From: Rhodocyclales bacterium
Lineage (GTDB): Bacteria; Pseudomonadota; Gammaproteobacteria; Burkholderiales; Rhodocyclaceae
NCBI GenBank assembly: GCA_016215645.1
Contig: JACRIX010000093.1
Coordinates: 33,084 to 97,083 of the forward strand
Direction: 5' to 3'
DNA length: 64,000 nucleotides
The notes beneath the pieces are model-generated. The model had not been told where the DNA came from, searched no databases, and saw only the letters and a program-made list of their open reading frames with translations. Every line of letters begins with the position of its first letter. The stretch's first letter is position 1. The position numbers were made by a program, and so were the translations under genes. Below are positions 8,675-18,381 of the stretch, piece by piece.

Positions 8675-9568
8675 TCAGTCGCGTCCGGCCAGCGCCGCGC
8701 GCAACCGCGGCCACAGCAGGTTGAGCGCCAGGCCGGCCATCACCAGCGTGGCGGCGGCCAGTTTCCAGCGCGGCAGCGATTCGTCCAGCCACAACGTCGC
8801 CGCGCCCATGCCGAACACCGGCACCAGCAAGGCCAGCGGCGTGATCGTGGCCGCCGGGTGGCGCGCCAGCAGCCAGCCCCAGGCCGCGTAGCCGAACAGC
8901 GAATTGCCCCAGGCCTGCCAGGCCACGGCCGCCCAGGCGGCGCCATCGGCCGTGGCCAGCGCCGCCGAGATCGCCTCCCAGCCCTCCAGCGCAAGCGATA
9001 GCGCAAGCAGCGGCGGGACGGCGAAGGCACTGGACCAGATCACATAGGCGAGCATGTTGGCCGGCGCCCCCTGCTTCGCGGCGATGTTGCCGCCGGCCCA
9101 GCCCAGCGCCGCCAGCAGCACGAGGAACAGGCCGAGCGGCGTGGTGCTGCCGTCGGTGTGCAGGACGATGATGGCGATGCCACCTCCGGCGAGCAGCAGG
9201 GCGAACCACTGGAACAGGCGCACCCGCTCGCCGGCCAGGTGCATCGCCAGGCCGATGGTGAAGAACACCTGGACCTGGATCACCAGCGAGGCCAGGCCGG
9301 GCGAGATATGGCCATTCATCGCCACATAGAGCAAGCCGAACTGGCAGCCCCCGATGAGGAAGCCGTAAAGCGCCAGGTTGCCCAGCCGCACCGCCGGGCG
9401 CGCGACGAAGAACAGGCCGGGCAACAGCACCAGGCCAAAGCGTAGGGCCGCCATCAGCAGCGGCGGCAATTGCCCGAGGGCAAACTTGATGACGACGAAA
9501 TTGATGCCCCAGACGGCCACCACGGCAAGTGCAAGCAGGAAGTGGCGCAGGGGCAGGGGGGAGGGCAT
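8675..9568 (-). CDS. EamA/DMT-family membrane exporter
   Basis: A 297-residue inner-membrane protein with about ten hydrophobic helices in two EamA halves, as in the drug/metabolite transporter superfamily. Typical features are VWGINFVVIKFALGQLPP in the first helix and the second-half motif PVFGMGAATLWLDESLP. Relatives such as E. coli EamA export cysteine pathway metabolites, but substrates differ widely. The start at 9568 is chosen because the ORF upstream adds a Pro/Gly/Arg-rich stretch not expected before the first helix. It is a single gene on the minus strand. Confidence 0.88.
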   Translation of the reverse strand: MPSPLPLRHFLLALAVVAVWGINFVVIKFALGQLPPLLMAALRFGLVLLPGLFFVARPAVRLGNLALYGFLIGGCQFGLLYVAMNGHISPGLASLVIQVQVFFTIGLAMHLAGERVRLFQWFALLLAGGGIAIIVLHTDGSTTPLGLFLVLLAALGWAGGNIAAKQGAPANMLAYVIWSSAFAVPPLLALSLALEGWEAISAALATADGAAWAAVAWQAWGNSLFGYAAWGWLLARHPAATITPLALLVPVFGMGAATLWLDESLPRWKLAAATLVMAGLALNLLWPRLRAALAGRD

Positions 9569-9683
9569 GCGGCGATTGTCCCATGCCGGGCCGGTGCCGC
9601 GTCCCGGCGGGAGTGGCACATATGTCTTTTGCTTATCAATGCGGTAAGAAATCGTGATTTTACTTACTGTTCGAAGTGGCTAG

Positions 9684-10433
<750 letters not shown>

Positions 10434-10456
10434 AGCCTGTCGCCGGAAAGGCGAAC

Positions 10457-11623
10457 ATGACGCAGATCGGCCCGCGCGAGATTCTCACGCCCTATCGCCC
10501 GATTCCCCTGGACGTGCCGGAGGGAATGAAGCCCAACGAGTTCTTCAACAGCGCCGAGAACCTCGCCGACCTGGTGCACAACAACGGCCTGCTGCAGAAT
10601 CCGGAGGGCCTGCTGCTCTACCGCAAGGCGCTCGGCCACAGCAACGAATTCGACGCGTCGATCATCTACAACACCTCGCAGCGCATCCTCGACCCGCTGG
10701 GGCGCCCGGTGCGGCGTACGCAGTTGCCGGAGGCCGTGCGCCAGGTCTGGAACCGGATGAACGGGATCCTTTTCGGCTTCATGCTGGAGCTCTACCCGGA
10801 CCCGGAACGGCATCTGCTGCTGGCCGGCGAAGCCAGCCTTGACGCCACCTGGCCGCTCACCTCGCCGGGCGTACCCAGCATCCGCATGCTGCACAACCAT
10901 TTCATCGCCTTCGACCTGGCCGCGCTGCGGGCCGCGCCGCCGGCCGACCCGGACAACCCGAACCTGACCGATGGCGGCCAGCATTCGCTGTTCCAGTCGC
11001 ACATGGGCGAGGTGTATCGCCACTTCTTCGCCGGCCTAGACTTCAGGATGCTCACGCCCTGCCCTGATGCCGGCTGCAGGCTGGCCCTGACCGGCTATCC
11101 GCAGGGCCTGCCGGGCTGGAAGGTCGACGGCGGCGCCGCGGCCCTGAAGGACGTCCGCTTCTGGCGCGAATACGACATGCTGCTCAAGGGCTTCATCGAT
11201 TTCTACCGCTGCTTCTTCTCGCAGGTGTCGACCCGCAATGCCCCCTTGCCGGGCGCAATTTCCTTCCCCGCGCTGGTCGAGGAAAGGCTGCAATTCAACA
11301 ACGATTTCCTCAAGACCGCGAAAATGGTGCGCGACCGGTGCATCACCGATGCCCGCTACGCGAATGCCATACGCTGGCAACCGGCGTTCAAGCAGCTGCT
11401 TTACCGTAACGACGCCGGCGAGCTGATCGTCACCATCAGCCAGAATTCGATCGGCAACGCCATCACCGAACTGCTCGGCGTCGTCGTCAAGCGGGTGCCC
11501 GATGCCGACGCCTACGCGCGGGCCGAGCCGGCGCTGCTCGAAAAGCTGCTCGCGGTCCGCCGCCGCCTGGTCGAGGCCGACCTCGGCGACGGCATCGGCA
11601 CCGCCCAGTGGGGCAGCACCTGA
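10457..11623 (+). CDS. conserved-looking protein of unknown function
   Basis: A 388-residue soluble protein that I do not recognise. It has no signal peptide or clear membrane helix. Distinct stretches are an N-terminal proline-rich entry (TPYRPIPLDVPEGMKPNEFF), an aromatic segment at about 90-120, MLHNHFIAFDLAA near the middle with closely spaced His and Asn that could bind metal or phosphate, and FWREYDMLLKGFIDFYRCFF later on. Codon use matches that of its neighbours and the frame is long and clean, so it is a real gene. The start at 10457 is supported by AAAGGCGAAC upstream. It lies 23 bases after adk and may be cotranscribed with it. The function is unknown. Confidence 0.75.
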   Translation: MTQIGPREILTPYRPIPLDVPEGMKPNEFFNSAENLADLVHNNGLLQNPEGLLLYRKALGHSNEFDASIIYNTSQRILDPLGRPVRRTQLPEAVRQVWNRMNGILFGFMLELYPDPERHLLLAGEASLDATWPLTSPGVPSIRMLHNHFIAFDLAALRAAPPADPDNPNLTDGGQHSLFQSHMGEVYRHFFAGLDFRMLTPCPDAGCRLALTGYPQGLPGWKVDGGAAALKDVRFWREYDMLLKGFIDFYRCFFSQVSTRNAPLPGAISFPALVEERLQFNNDFLKTAKMVRDRCITDARYANAIRWQPAFKQLLYRNDAGELIVTISQNSIGNAITELLGVVVKRVPDADAYARAEPALLEKLLAVRRRLVEADLGDGIGTAQWGST

Positions 11624-11726
11624 ACGTTCCGCCGCTGCGCGCGCCTGCCTGATCCTCGGCTTGCTTGCAGAGCGGATCTGGGTGCCGGCGACGAAGCGCG
11701 AACGTTCTGGCGGCTGACGGCCTCGT

Positions 11727-11751
11727 CGCCGTGTCGTCGGCGCCGACTTTC
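11727..11751 (+). repeat. dispersed bipartite 25-bp motif, copy 3
   Basis: CGCCGT, GTCGTCG, GCGCCGACTTTC, in the 206-base intergenic stretch between the unknown gene and the broken antitoxin gene. Apart from this motif I see nothing else in that stretch. Confidence 0.7.
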
Positions 11752-11829
11752 AGACGCCGCCCGCAAATCGCCGCAGACGATGTGCACTCCGGCTGGGTCC
11801 GCCCATATTCGTCATCGGAGAAATGCGCC

Positions 11830-11956
11830 ATGAATACCTGGCCCGTGCAAGGCGCCAACGTCCGTTGCAGTGAACTGCTGGACGCCGGTGTCAATGAAGG
11901 TCCGCAGGTCGTCATGCGGCGTTGAAACGGCCGTGCTACCGCTGCGCCTCGAATGA
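11830..11956 (+). pseudogene. broken Phd/YefM-type antitoxin
   Basis: The ATG at 11830 follows GGAG and starts a 31-codon frame (MNTWPVQGANVRCSELLDA..GPQVVMRR) that closely resembles the N-terminus of prevent-host-death antitoxins, whose usual form is TWPVQDAKARFSELLD...GPQVVTRRG-ETAVLV. The frame stops at 11925. Shifting frame at that point gives GVETAVLPLRLE and a stop at 11956, the expected continuation, so a small deletion near 11917-11922 has broken the gene. The C-terminal toxin-binding part is missing and no PIN, Doc or RelE-like toxin gene lies next to it. It appears to be the remnant of a lost type II toxin-antitoxin module. Confidence 0.65.
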
Positions 11957-11970
11957 CACTTCCGTGCCGC

Positions 11971-12873
11971 TTATCGAAAGTTCGCCACCCCGCTGACCAC
12001 ATGCCCCGTCGGCACCAGCCTTGACGCCGGCTCGCAGTGCCTTGTCTGGTCGTCGAAGAAAAAGTCGGGTTCGAACTCGCAGAGGAAGCGTGACTTCTCC
12101 AGGCCGCCGAGGAACATGGCTTCATCGACTTCGACTTTCCATTCCATCAGGGTGCGGATCGCGCGTTCGTGGGCGGGGGCGCTGCGCGCGGTGACCAGCG
12201 CGGTGCGGATTTTCATCGGGCAGCCATCGCTGTCGGCGCGCAGGCGGTGCAGGGCTTCGAGCAACGGCATGAAGGGGCCGGGCGGCAGCGGTTGCAGGGC
12301 GCGGCGTTCCTCGTGGTCCTGGAAGGCGACGAGGCCCTGTTCCTGGAAGACGCGCTCGGCTTCGTCGGAAAACAGCACGGCGTCGCCGTCGAAGGCGATG
12401 CGCACTTCCTGCGGGTGCTGCTCGGCTTCGCTCAGTGTCGTCGAATACACGCGCGCGGCGGGGAAGCCGCCTTCGAGTGCGGCGCGCACGTCGGCCTCGT
12501 TGGCCGAGAGGAAGAGGTTGGCGCCCAGCGGCTTGAGGTAGCTGAAGGGCGGGCGGCCACGGGTGAAGACGCCACGCTCCAGCGGCATGCCAGCGGCACT
12601 GGCGGAGCGGAAGATGCGCAGGCCGGAGACCGGGTCGTTGCGCGAGAGGATCACCACGGCGACGCGCTGCCGCTCGGGGGTGTTGAAGGCCAGCAGCTTC
12701 TGCACCAGCGGGAAGGCGACGCCGGGCCGCGCCGGCTGGTCCATGCGTTCCAGTTGCAGGCGCATGTAGGCGGAATCGTCCTGGTCTTCGAAGACGCGGT
12801 TCTCCTCTTCGAAATCGAACAGCGCGCGCGAGGAAAGCGCGACGACCAGCTGGCCTTCGAGGCTGGCGGGCAT
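11971..12873 (-). CDS. cytosolic 5'-nucleotidase family protein
   Basis: A 300-residue protein of the family related to animal cytosolic 5'-nucleotidase I (PF06189). Support comes from LVVALSSRALFDFEEENRVF at the start, FPLVQKLLAFN, VVILSRNDPVSGLRIF, RGRPPFSYLKPLGANLFLSAN and IAFDGDAVLFSDEAERVF, all in the usual order. The acidic motifs FD and FDGDAVLF suit a HAD-type phosphatase centre. It would dephosphorylate nucleoside monophosphates in the cytoplasm. The start at 12873 gives the expected N-terminus; an upstream extension to 13065 would overlap the divergent gene and contains the reversed repeat motif. The gene is divergent from the substrate-binding protein at 12961. Confidence 0.85.
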   Translation of the reverse strand: MPASLEGQLVVALSSRALFDFEEENRVFEDQDDSAYMRLQLERMDQPARPGVAFPLVQKLLAFNTPERQRVAVVILSRNDPVSGLRIFRSASAAGMPLERGVFTRGRPPFSYLKPLGANLFLSANEADVRAALEGGFPAARVYSTTLSEAEQHPQEVRIAFDGDAVLFSDEAERVFQEQGLVAFQDHEERRALQPLPPGPFMPLLEALHRLRADSDGCPMKIRTALVTARSAPAHERAIRTLMEWKVEVDEAMFLGGLEKSRFLCEFEPDFFFDDQTRHCEPASRLVPTGHVVSGVANFR

Positions 12874-12960
12874 CAGCGACGCGCCGTGGCGCAGTTGTTT
12901 GGTTTGGCAGGCATGGCGGGCGAGTGTACAGTGATTCCCTTCGATTCGATTGGGGCAGCC

Positions 12961-13782
12961 ATGAGGCGCGTGACGGGTTGGGGGACGGGCGTGCGGATAC
13001 TGGCGGCAGGGCTCATGGCGGCCTGCGCCGCCGTACCGCCAGCGCCGACTCTTGCCGTGGCGCAACTGGCGCCGAACGGCACGCTGCGCGCGGCAATCAA
13101 TTACGGCAATCCGCTGCTGGCGACGCGCGATGCCGAGGGCGGTCCGCGCGGCGTTTCGGTGGATCTGGCGCGCGAGCTGGCGCGGCGTCTTGGCGTGCCG
13201 CTGGAACCGGTGATCTACACCGCGGCAGGCAAGGTGGTCGAAGGCATCAAGGCCGGCGAGTGGGACGTGGGCTTTTTCGCCATCGACCCGGTGCGGGCGG
13301 CGGATACCGAATTCACTGCGCCTTACCTGATCATCGAGGGCGCCTATCTGGTGCCGCAGGGCTCGCCGATCCGCCGTAACGACGAGGTGGATCGCGCGGG
13401 CGTGCGCGTGGCGGCGGCGAAAGGCAGCGCCTATGACTTGTATCTAACGCGGGCCTTGAAGCAGGCAACGCTGGTGCATGCACCGACGTCGCAGGCCGTG
13501 GCCGATGCCATGGTGGCGCAGAAGCTTGAGGTCGCCGCCGGCGTGAAGCAACAGATGCAGGCCGATGCCGCACGCCTGCCCGGCCTGCGCCTGCTCGACG
13601 GGCGCTTCATGGAAATCCGCCAGGCCATGGCGCTGCCCAGGGGGCGCGCGGATGGAGCGGCGTATCTGCGGAACTTCGTCGAGGAGATGAAGGCCTCGGG
13701 CTTCATTGCCGAGTCACTGCGCCGGCACGGCATCGAGGGGGTGGAATTGGCAAACCCGGTAGCCAACCCAGCCCGCCAATAA
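12961..13782 (+). CDS. amino-acid-type solute-binding protein, probable lipoprotein
   Basis: A 273-residue extracytoplasmic protein of the SBP_bac_3 family. The N-terminus has a hydrophobic segment ending LMAAC, a possible lipobox with Cys22, so it may be membrane-anchored. The mature part has GTLRAAINYGNPLLA, VSVDLARELARRLGVPLEPV and GIKAGEWDVGFFAIDP..RA, which are typical ligand-fold motifs. No transporter permease or ATPase lies beside it, so it may serve a distant transporter or a sensor. Residues 24-31 (AVPPAPTL), just after the signal, are encoded by repeat copy 4. Confidence 0.82.
   Translation: MRRVTGWGTGVRILAAGLMAACAAVPPAPTLAVAQLAPNGTLRAAINYGNPLLATRDAEGGPRGVSVDLARELARRLGVPLEPVIYTAAGKVVEGIKAGEWDVGFFAIDPVRAADTEFTAPYLIIEGAYLVPQGSPIRRNDEVDRAGVRVAAAKGSAYDLYLTRALKQATLVHAPTSQAVADAMVAQKLEVAAGVKQQMQADAARLPGLRLLDGRFMEIRQAMALPRGRADGAAYLRNFVEEMKASGFIAESLRRHGIEGVELANPVANPARQ
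13029..13053 (+). repeat. dispersed bipartite 25-bp motif, copy 4
   Basis: CGCCGT, ACCGCCA, GCGCCGACTCTT inside the solute-binding protein gene, in the linker after the signal peptide, where added sequence would be tolerated. Confidence 0.7.
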
Positions 13783-13786
13783 AAAA

Positions 13787-13812
13787 GGGCGGCGCGGATT
13801 CCCGCGCCGCCC
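13787..13812 (-). terminator. intrinsic terminator of the MBL-fold gene
   Basis: An 11-base-pair perfect stem (GGGCGGCGCGG with CCGCGCCGCCC) with a four-base loop. Read on the minus strand it is followed by TTTTTT, so it ends the transcript of the minus-strand gene at 13832-14800. It sits five bases after the stop of the converging plus-strand gene and may also slow that transcript. Confidence 0.85.
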
Positions 13813-13831
13813 CGTCAATGCCCTGGGCCGC

Positions 13832-14800
13832 TCAGCAACCGCCGACGCACTTGCCGTCGGCATTGAACTCCATGGTCTTGCCCGACAGCGGCACATGCAC
13901 GGGCACCTTGCTGGCCTTGATGAAAGTCTCGGTGCGCGAACCCGCGCGCACCTTGCCGCCGACGGTGCCGACTTCATTGGCATGCGAGGCGATCACCGCA
14001 TTCGGCTTGACCAGGTCGTTGATCACATAGGCCGCCTCGGTCGGGCCGGTGGTGAAGGTGTCGCCGATGTTCATCACCGCCAGCTTGGCGTTGTAGTGGC
14101 CGCGCACCACCTTGTCCTGGTCGCCGGTGATACCGGTGTCGCCGGAAAGGTAGGCCACCAGGCCGTTGCTGAACTTCAGCACGTAGCCCGTGGCCTCGCC
14201 GACATAGGCGCCGATGCCGGCGTCCTTGAGGTATTGGCCGAGCACGCCGCCGATCAGGTCGGGATCGAGGGCATTGCTGTGAATCGCGGTGACGGTGGAA
14301 ATGGCCACACCGCCGACCTTCTGCGTCGCGCCGAAGCGGGCGAGGATGGAGTTCTTCGGGTCGCCGCCGGCAGCCTTCAGCTTGTTGCCGAAGAAACCTG
14401 CCATTTCCGAGCCGGTGACCATCTTGGCGCCCTTGGCGACGGCGATGTTCACCGCGCTGGAATTGGGCATGGCCGAGACCGAGGTGTCGGGCTTGTCGCA
14501 GGCGCCGGAGTTGGGCGCTTTGTTGTGGGCGTTGCCGACGTGGTCGCCGTGCATGTGGCTGACCAGGACGACGTCGATCTTGCCCAGGCGCGGGTCGTCG
14601 GCGCCGGCCACGGTGCGGCCCGGGTCGTAGAGCACGCGTGTGCCGCTCGGGTCCTCGAAGATCATGGCGCGATCGAGCGGGCAGAACTCGCCATCGATGC
14701 CGCCGAGCGGGGTGACCTTGACGTTCTGGGCGAGGGTGGGCTGGGCAAGTGCGGCGGCGCCGAGCAGCGCGGCCGTGCGAAACAGTGTGTCGGTGTTCAT
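13832..14800 (-). CDS. secreted metallo-beta-lactamase-fold hydrolase
   Basis: A 322-residue protein with a signal peptide (likely cut after the LAQ near residue 25) and an MBL fold. The metal motif SHMHGDHVGN (H82, H84, D86, H87) is present, with YLSGDTG and SHAN as later metal ligands. Members of this periplasmic subgroup resemble the UlaG-like metal-dependent hydrolases; the substrate is not known. The start at 14800 follows AGGAGAAAAC. The C-terminus ends with GKCVGGC, so two cysteines may form a disulfide. It lies downstream of the WYL regulator in the same direction, so that regulator may control it. Confidence 0.85.
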   Translation of the reverse strand: MNTDTLFRTAALLGAAALAQPTLAQNVKVTPLGGIDGEFCPLDRAMIFEDPSGTRVLYDPGRTVAGADDPRLGKIDVVLVSHMHGDHVGNAHNKAPNSGACDKPDTSVSAMPNSSAVNIAVAKGAKMVTGSEMAGFFGNKLKAAGGDPKNSILARFGATQKVGGVAISTVTAIHSNALDPDLIGGVLGQYLKDAGIGAYVGEATGYVLKFSNGLVAYLSGDTGITGDQDKVVRGHYNAKLAVMNIGDTFTTGPTEAAYVINDLVKPNAVIASHANEVGTVGGKVRAGSRTETFIKASKVPVHVPLSGKTMEFNADGKCVGGC

Positions 14801-14863
14801 GGTTTTCTCCTGTGGGGCTGCCTGTCTTGTTGTCTGGAACCGCGGCGCCACGCTACCACGATT

Positions 14864-15862
14864 TCATTTCGATGTATCTGGCACTGCGGCATACAGCGCG
14901 GTCAGCCGTGCCGCTTCCTCGGCCACGCGGCGCCGCAGGTCGGGCGGTGCCAGCACTTCGACGTCGGCGCCGAACCTGAGGATGTCCATGATCAGCTCGC
15001 GGTGATCGGCGTAGGGGAATTCCAGCCGCCAGGAACCGTCGGCATCGAAGCTGCCCTTCTGCTTCGGATGCCAGGTTTCCTGTGCCACCCAGCGCGCGCG
15101 CTTGGGCGTGAAGCGCAGCTTCGCGTGCTGCAGCTTGCGCCCGGAGAAGATGCCATAGCCGGCACCGAGCACTTCGTCCAGGCTGCGATGTGAGACTTCG
15201 CGGGCTTTCTTCTCGATGACGTTGCATTCGCGGATCGAATCGAGGGCAAAGTTGCGGATGTCGTTGCGCAGGTGGCACCAGGCATCGAGGTACCAGTTCT
15301 CGCGGTAATACACCAGGCGCTGCGGCGAGACTTCGCGCTCGGTGGTCTCGCCGCTGCCGCGGGCGAAATAGGTGATGGCCAGACGCTTGCGACGCAGCAG
15401 GGCGGCGCCGACCTTTTCGAAATGCGCGAGCTTGAGGTCGCGGCGGCCCAAGCCGACGATCATCACCCGGCGGCGGATTTCCTCGGCGGTGTTTTCGGCG
15501 CTGCCGAGCAGGCTGTTCAGCCGCGCGATCAGCGGCTGGATGTGCGGCGTGAGGATGCCGCCGGGGTCGAGGTCGGTGAGCAGGTGCTGCATGGTCAGGA
15601 GCGCATGCACCTCGCCTGAGTTGAACCACAGGCCGGGCAATTCGTACTGGGCGCCACCATCGGGATGCGGGGTGTCGAAGCGGTAGCCACCGGCATCGCG
15701 GTCCCAGACGATGGGCGCGTTGAGCCGGTTGCGCATGTATTCGAGGTCGCGCTTGAGCGTCGCGCGCGAGACTTCAAGGGCCGCCATCAGATCGACGAAG
15801 GGCACGAGCTTGCGGTCGTGGATCATCTGGTCGATCTTGTAGAAGCGCTCAGTGCGATCCAT
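14864..15862 (-). CDS. WYL-domain transcriptional regulator
   Basis: A 332-residue DNA-binding regulator. The N-terminal winged helix (residues 1-60: FVDLMAALEVSRATLKRDLEYMR) is followed by a WYL domain at about 150-225 (ERREVS-like, with LVYYRENWYLDAWCH) and a C-terminal WCX extension (FGADVEVLAPPDLRRRV). WYL domains bind nucleic acids or nucleotides and control stress, DNA damage or defence genes. Its start overlaps the end of rsgA by 14 bases, so the two are translationally linked. No defence genes are seen nearby. Confidence 0.9.
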   Translation of the reverse strand: MDRTERFYKIDQMIHDRKLVPFVDLMAALEVSRATLKRDLEYMRNRLNAPIVWDRDAGGYRFDTPHPDGGAQYELPGLWFNSGEVHALLTMQHLLTDLDPGGILTPHIQPLIARLNSLLGSAENTAEEIRRRVMIVGLGRRDLKLAHFEKVGAALLRRKRLAITYFARGSGETTEREVSPQRLVYYRENWYLDAWCHLRNDIRNFALDSIRECNVIEKKAREVSHRSLDEVLGAGYGIFSGRKLQHAKLRFTPKRARWVAQETWHPKQKGSFDADGSWRLEFPYADHRELIMDILRFGADVEVLAPPDLRRRVAEEAARLTALYAAVPDTSK

Positions 15863-16727
15863 GGCGGGATTCGGATATGAATTGGCGGAAGTGATCCAGT
15901 CTGCGAGGATGGATTATGCCTTCTGCAAGTGCCTGTTTGATCGCGCAGCCGGGCTCGGCGTCGTGCTGGCAGTCGCGGAAGCGGCACTGGCCGAGGAAAG
16001 GGCGAAACTCGGCGAAACCGAACTCGATTTCCTGGGCGGTGAGGTGCTTGAGGCCGAATTCCTGCAGGCCGGGGCTGTCGATCAGGGTGCCGCCCGGGCA
16101 GGTATCACCGGGAAGCTTGTAGAGGCGGGCGTAGGTGGTGGTGTGCTTGCCGGAATCCAGCGCGGTGGAGAGTTCGCGCGTCGGCGCCGCGGCACCGGGC
16201 ACCAGGGCATTGGTCAAGGTGGATTTGCCCATGCCGGACTGGCCCACCAGCACCGAGCTTTCGCCGGCCAGCAGCGGCAGCAAGGGCGAGGGATCGAACC
16301 TTGCCGAGAGTTCGACGACACGGCAGCCTAAGGCGATGTAGGGCGCCAGCAGCTTCCTGGCCGCGGGCAGCGCGGCGACCAGGTCGCACTTGTTGAGCAC
16401 GATGGTGGTGGCGAGGCCCTGGTGCTCGGCGGCGACCAGGGCGCGGGAAAGCAGCATGTCGGAGAACGACGGGTCGGTGGCGACCACCAGCAGCAGTTGC
16501 GTGGCATTGGCGGCGATCAGTTTCTGCCGGTAGGCGTCGCTGCGGTAGAGCAGGCTGCGGCGAGCGCCATGGCCCATGATCTGGCCGTCGGGGCTCAGCT
16601 GGACTTCGTCGCCGACGGCCAGCAGGCTTTTCTTGCCTTTCGGGTAGCCGGTGGCGATGCGGCCGTCGGCAAGTTCGATCTCATAGTGCCGCCCGAAGGC
16701 GGCGACAATGGTGCCGGCGGCGTTCAA
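15849..16727 (-). CDS. rsgA: ribosome small subunit-dependent GTPase A
   Basis: A circularly permuted GTPase that helps mature the 30S ribosomal subunit. The 292-residue protein has an N-terminal OB fold, then G4 NKCD at 112-115, the P-loop GQSGMGKST at 162-170, G3 DSPG, and a C-terminal zinc-binding segment (CRFRDCQHDAEPGC). The order G4 then G1 is diagnostic of this family. It lies between phhB and the WYL gene on the minus strand. Confidence 0.96.
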   Translation of the reverse strand: MNAAGTIVAAFGRHYEIELADGRIATGYPKGKKSLLAVGDEVQLSPDGQIMGHGARRSLLYRSDAYRQKLIAANATQLLLVVATDPSFSDMLLSRALVAAEHQGLATTIVLNKCDLVAALPAARKLLAPYIALGCRVVELSARFDPSPLLPLLAGESSVLVGQSGMGKSTLTNALVPGAAAPTRELSTALDSGKHTTTYARLYKLPGDTCPGGTLIDSPGLQEFGLKHLTAQEIEFGFAEFRPFLGQCRFRDCQHDAEPGCAIKQALAEGIIHPRRLDHFRQFISESRHGSH

Positions 16728-16733
16728 CGAGGG

Positions 16734-17072
16734 TTACAGCGCGAACAGGGCATCGATCTTGGCCGCGCAGATGAAGTCGTTTTCCGACAGGCCGCCGATG
16801 GCATGGGTGGTATAGCTCACCGTGCACTGGCCCCAGCCGACGGCAAGGTCGGGGTGGTGGTCTTCGCGGTGCGAGATCCAGGCCGTGGCATTGACGAAGG
16901 CCATGGTCTCGTAATAGTTCTTGAATTTGTAGGTTTTGTTGATGATGTTGCCGCTGCGCTGCCAACTGTCGAGGGTGGCCAGAAGCTTCGCGGCTTCGGC
17001 GTCGGCGAGCGGCGGCACGCCGCCTTCGCAGGGCTTGCATTTTCCTTTGGCGAGATCGCAGACCGTGTTCAT
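16734..17072 (-). CDS. phhB: pterin-4a-carbinolamine dehydratase
   Basis: A 112-residue enzyme that dehydrates 4a-hydroxytetrahydrobiopterin to recycle the cofactor of aromatic amino acid hydroxylases. The catalytic motif with SHREDHHPDLAVGWGQCTV, including the essential histidines, is complete. An N-terminal extension with three cysteines (CDLAKGKCKPC) precedes the domain, as in many proteobacterial members. No phenylalanine hydroxylase gene is in the window. It is nine bases downstream of the Ste24-like protease gene. Confidence 0.93.
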   Translation of the reverse strand: MNTVCDLAKGKCKPCEGGVPPLADAEAAKLLATLDSWQRSGNIINKTYKFKNYYETMAFVNATAWISHREDHHPDLAVGWGQCTVSYTTHAIGGLSENDFICAAKIDALFAL

Positions 17073-17081
17073 ATTTCTTCC

Positions 17082-18326
17082 TTACGCGTGGTGCAGCCGC
17101 GCGATGCGCTGGCTGGCGGGTGGGTGCGAATCGTGGAACAGCGAATGCAGCGGGTCGGGTGTCAGTGTTGCGGCATTGTCGCGGTAGAGCTTGACCAGCG
17201 CCGCGATCAGGTCGGCGGCGGCGGTCTGCTGCGCGGCATAGGCGTCGGCTTCGTATTCGTGCTGGCGCGACAGGGCAGAGGTGAGTGGCGCCAGCGGGAA
17301 CATGAAAATCGGCAGCACCATCGAGAACAGCATCAGCCCCATCGCCGTGCTGCCAGCGCCGACTCCCAGGCCTGCGTAGAACCAGGGCTGGTCGATCAAC
17401 TGGCCGAGCAGCCAGAGGAAGGCGAGGCTCATCACGCCCATCAGCGCGATGCGCTTGACCACGTGCTTGTGGCGGAAGTGGCCGAGCTCGTGCGCCAGCA
17501 CCGCCTCGATTTCCTGCGGCGCCAGCTTTTCCAGCAGGGTGTCGAAGAAGACGATGCGCTTGGCCCGGCCGAAGCCGGTGAAATAGGCATTGCCGTGGGC
17601 CGAGCGCTTCGAGCCGTCCATGACGAAGAGGCCGGAACTGGCGAATCCGCAGCGCGTCAGCAGGGCCTCGATGCGCTCCTTGAGCGAGGCATCTTCCAGC
17701 GGGGTGAACTTGTTGAACAGCGGCGCAATGACGGTAGGGTAGAGGAACAGGATCAGCAGGTTGGTCGCCAGCCACAGCAGCCAGACATAGAGCCACCAGT
17801 TGCGGCCCATGGCGTCCATCAGCCAGAGCACGGCATAGAGCAGCGGGCCGCCGATGGCGACGGTGAGTATCGCGCCTTTGGCGAGATCGGCGAGCCAGAG
17901 CGGCCAGGTCAGCTTGTTGAAGCCGAAGCGTTCCTCAAGCACGAAGCTGCGGTACAGGCTGGCCGGCAGACCGATGATGAAGCCGATCAGGCCGGCGGCG
18001 GCGAACAGTGCCAGGCCCTGCATATGGCCGGCACCGAGCCAGCTGCGCAAGGCGCCGTCGATCAGCGCCAGTGCGCCGCCGAGCGTAAACACGAGCAGCA
18101 GCACGCTGTCGATGAGCATCTCGACGAAGCCCAGGCGAAGCTTGGCGGCGGTGTAGTCGGCGGCCTTGCGGTGGTCGACGAGTTCGATGCGGCCAAAGAA
18201 GTCGGCCGGAACAGTATCGCGGTGGGCGGTGACGTGGCGCAGGTGGCGCAAGTCCAGCCAGAGCCGCAAGCCGGTGGACAGCAGCAGCGCGGTGACGAAG
18301 ATCAGGGTGAAGGTTTGCGGGGTCAT
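17082..18326 (-). CDS. M48 family (Ste24-like) membrane metalloprotease
   Basis: A 414-residue inner-membrane zinc protease. Several N-terminal helices precede the catalytic HELGH at 279-283, with the third ligand in the later HEYEADAYA motif. This is the Ste24/CAAX prenyl-protease-like branch rather than short HtpX. In bacteria such proteins take part in membrane protein quality control. Residues 321-328 (GVGAGSTA), in a loop between two C-terminal helices, are encoded by repeat copy 5. It is divergent from orn. Confidence 0.92.
   Translation of the reverse strand: MTPQTFTLIFVTALLLSTGLRLWLDLRHLRHVTAHRDTVPADFFGRIELVDHRKAADYTAAKLRLGFVEMLIDSVLLLVFTLGGALALIDGALRSWLGAGHMQGLALFAAAGLIGFIIGLPASLYRSFVLEERFGFNKLTWPLWLADLAKGAILTVAIGGPLLYAVLWLMDAMGRNWWLYVWLLWLATNLLILFLYPTVIAPLFNKFTPLEDASLKERIEALLTRCGFASSGLFVMDGSKRSAHGNAYFTGFGRAKRIVFFDTLLEKLAPQEIEAVLAHELGHFRHKHVVKRIALMGVMSLAFLWLLGQLIDQPWFYAGLGVGAGSTAMGLMLFSMVLPIFMFPLAPLTSALSRQHEYEADAYAAQQTAAADLIAALVKLYRDNAATLTPDPLHSLFHDSHPPASQRIARLHHA
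17343..17367 (+). repeat. dispersed bipartite 25-bp motif, copy 5
   Basis: CGCCGT, GCTGCCA, GCGCCGACTCCC inside the Ste24-like gene. Read on the gene strand it encodes VGAGSTA, the same frame as in leuC, truA, lpxH and cysS. Confidence 0.7.
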
Positions 18327-18381
18327 ATGGGCGGAACGCTGTGCGAGAATGCCGCGATCACGGCATGGTCTGCGGAAAATT

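Noticed and set aside
15393..15420. GCGCCGAC word in the WYL regulator gene
   Set aside because: The CGCCGT half is absent at the right spacing and the next base is C, so it is not counted as a motif copy.
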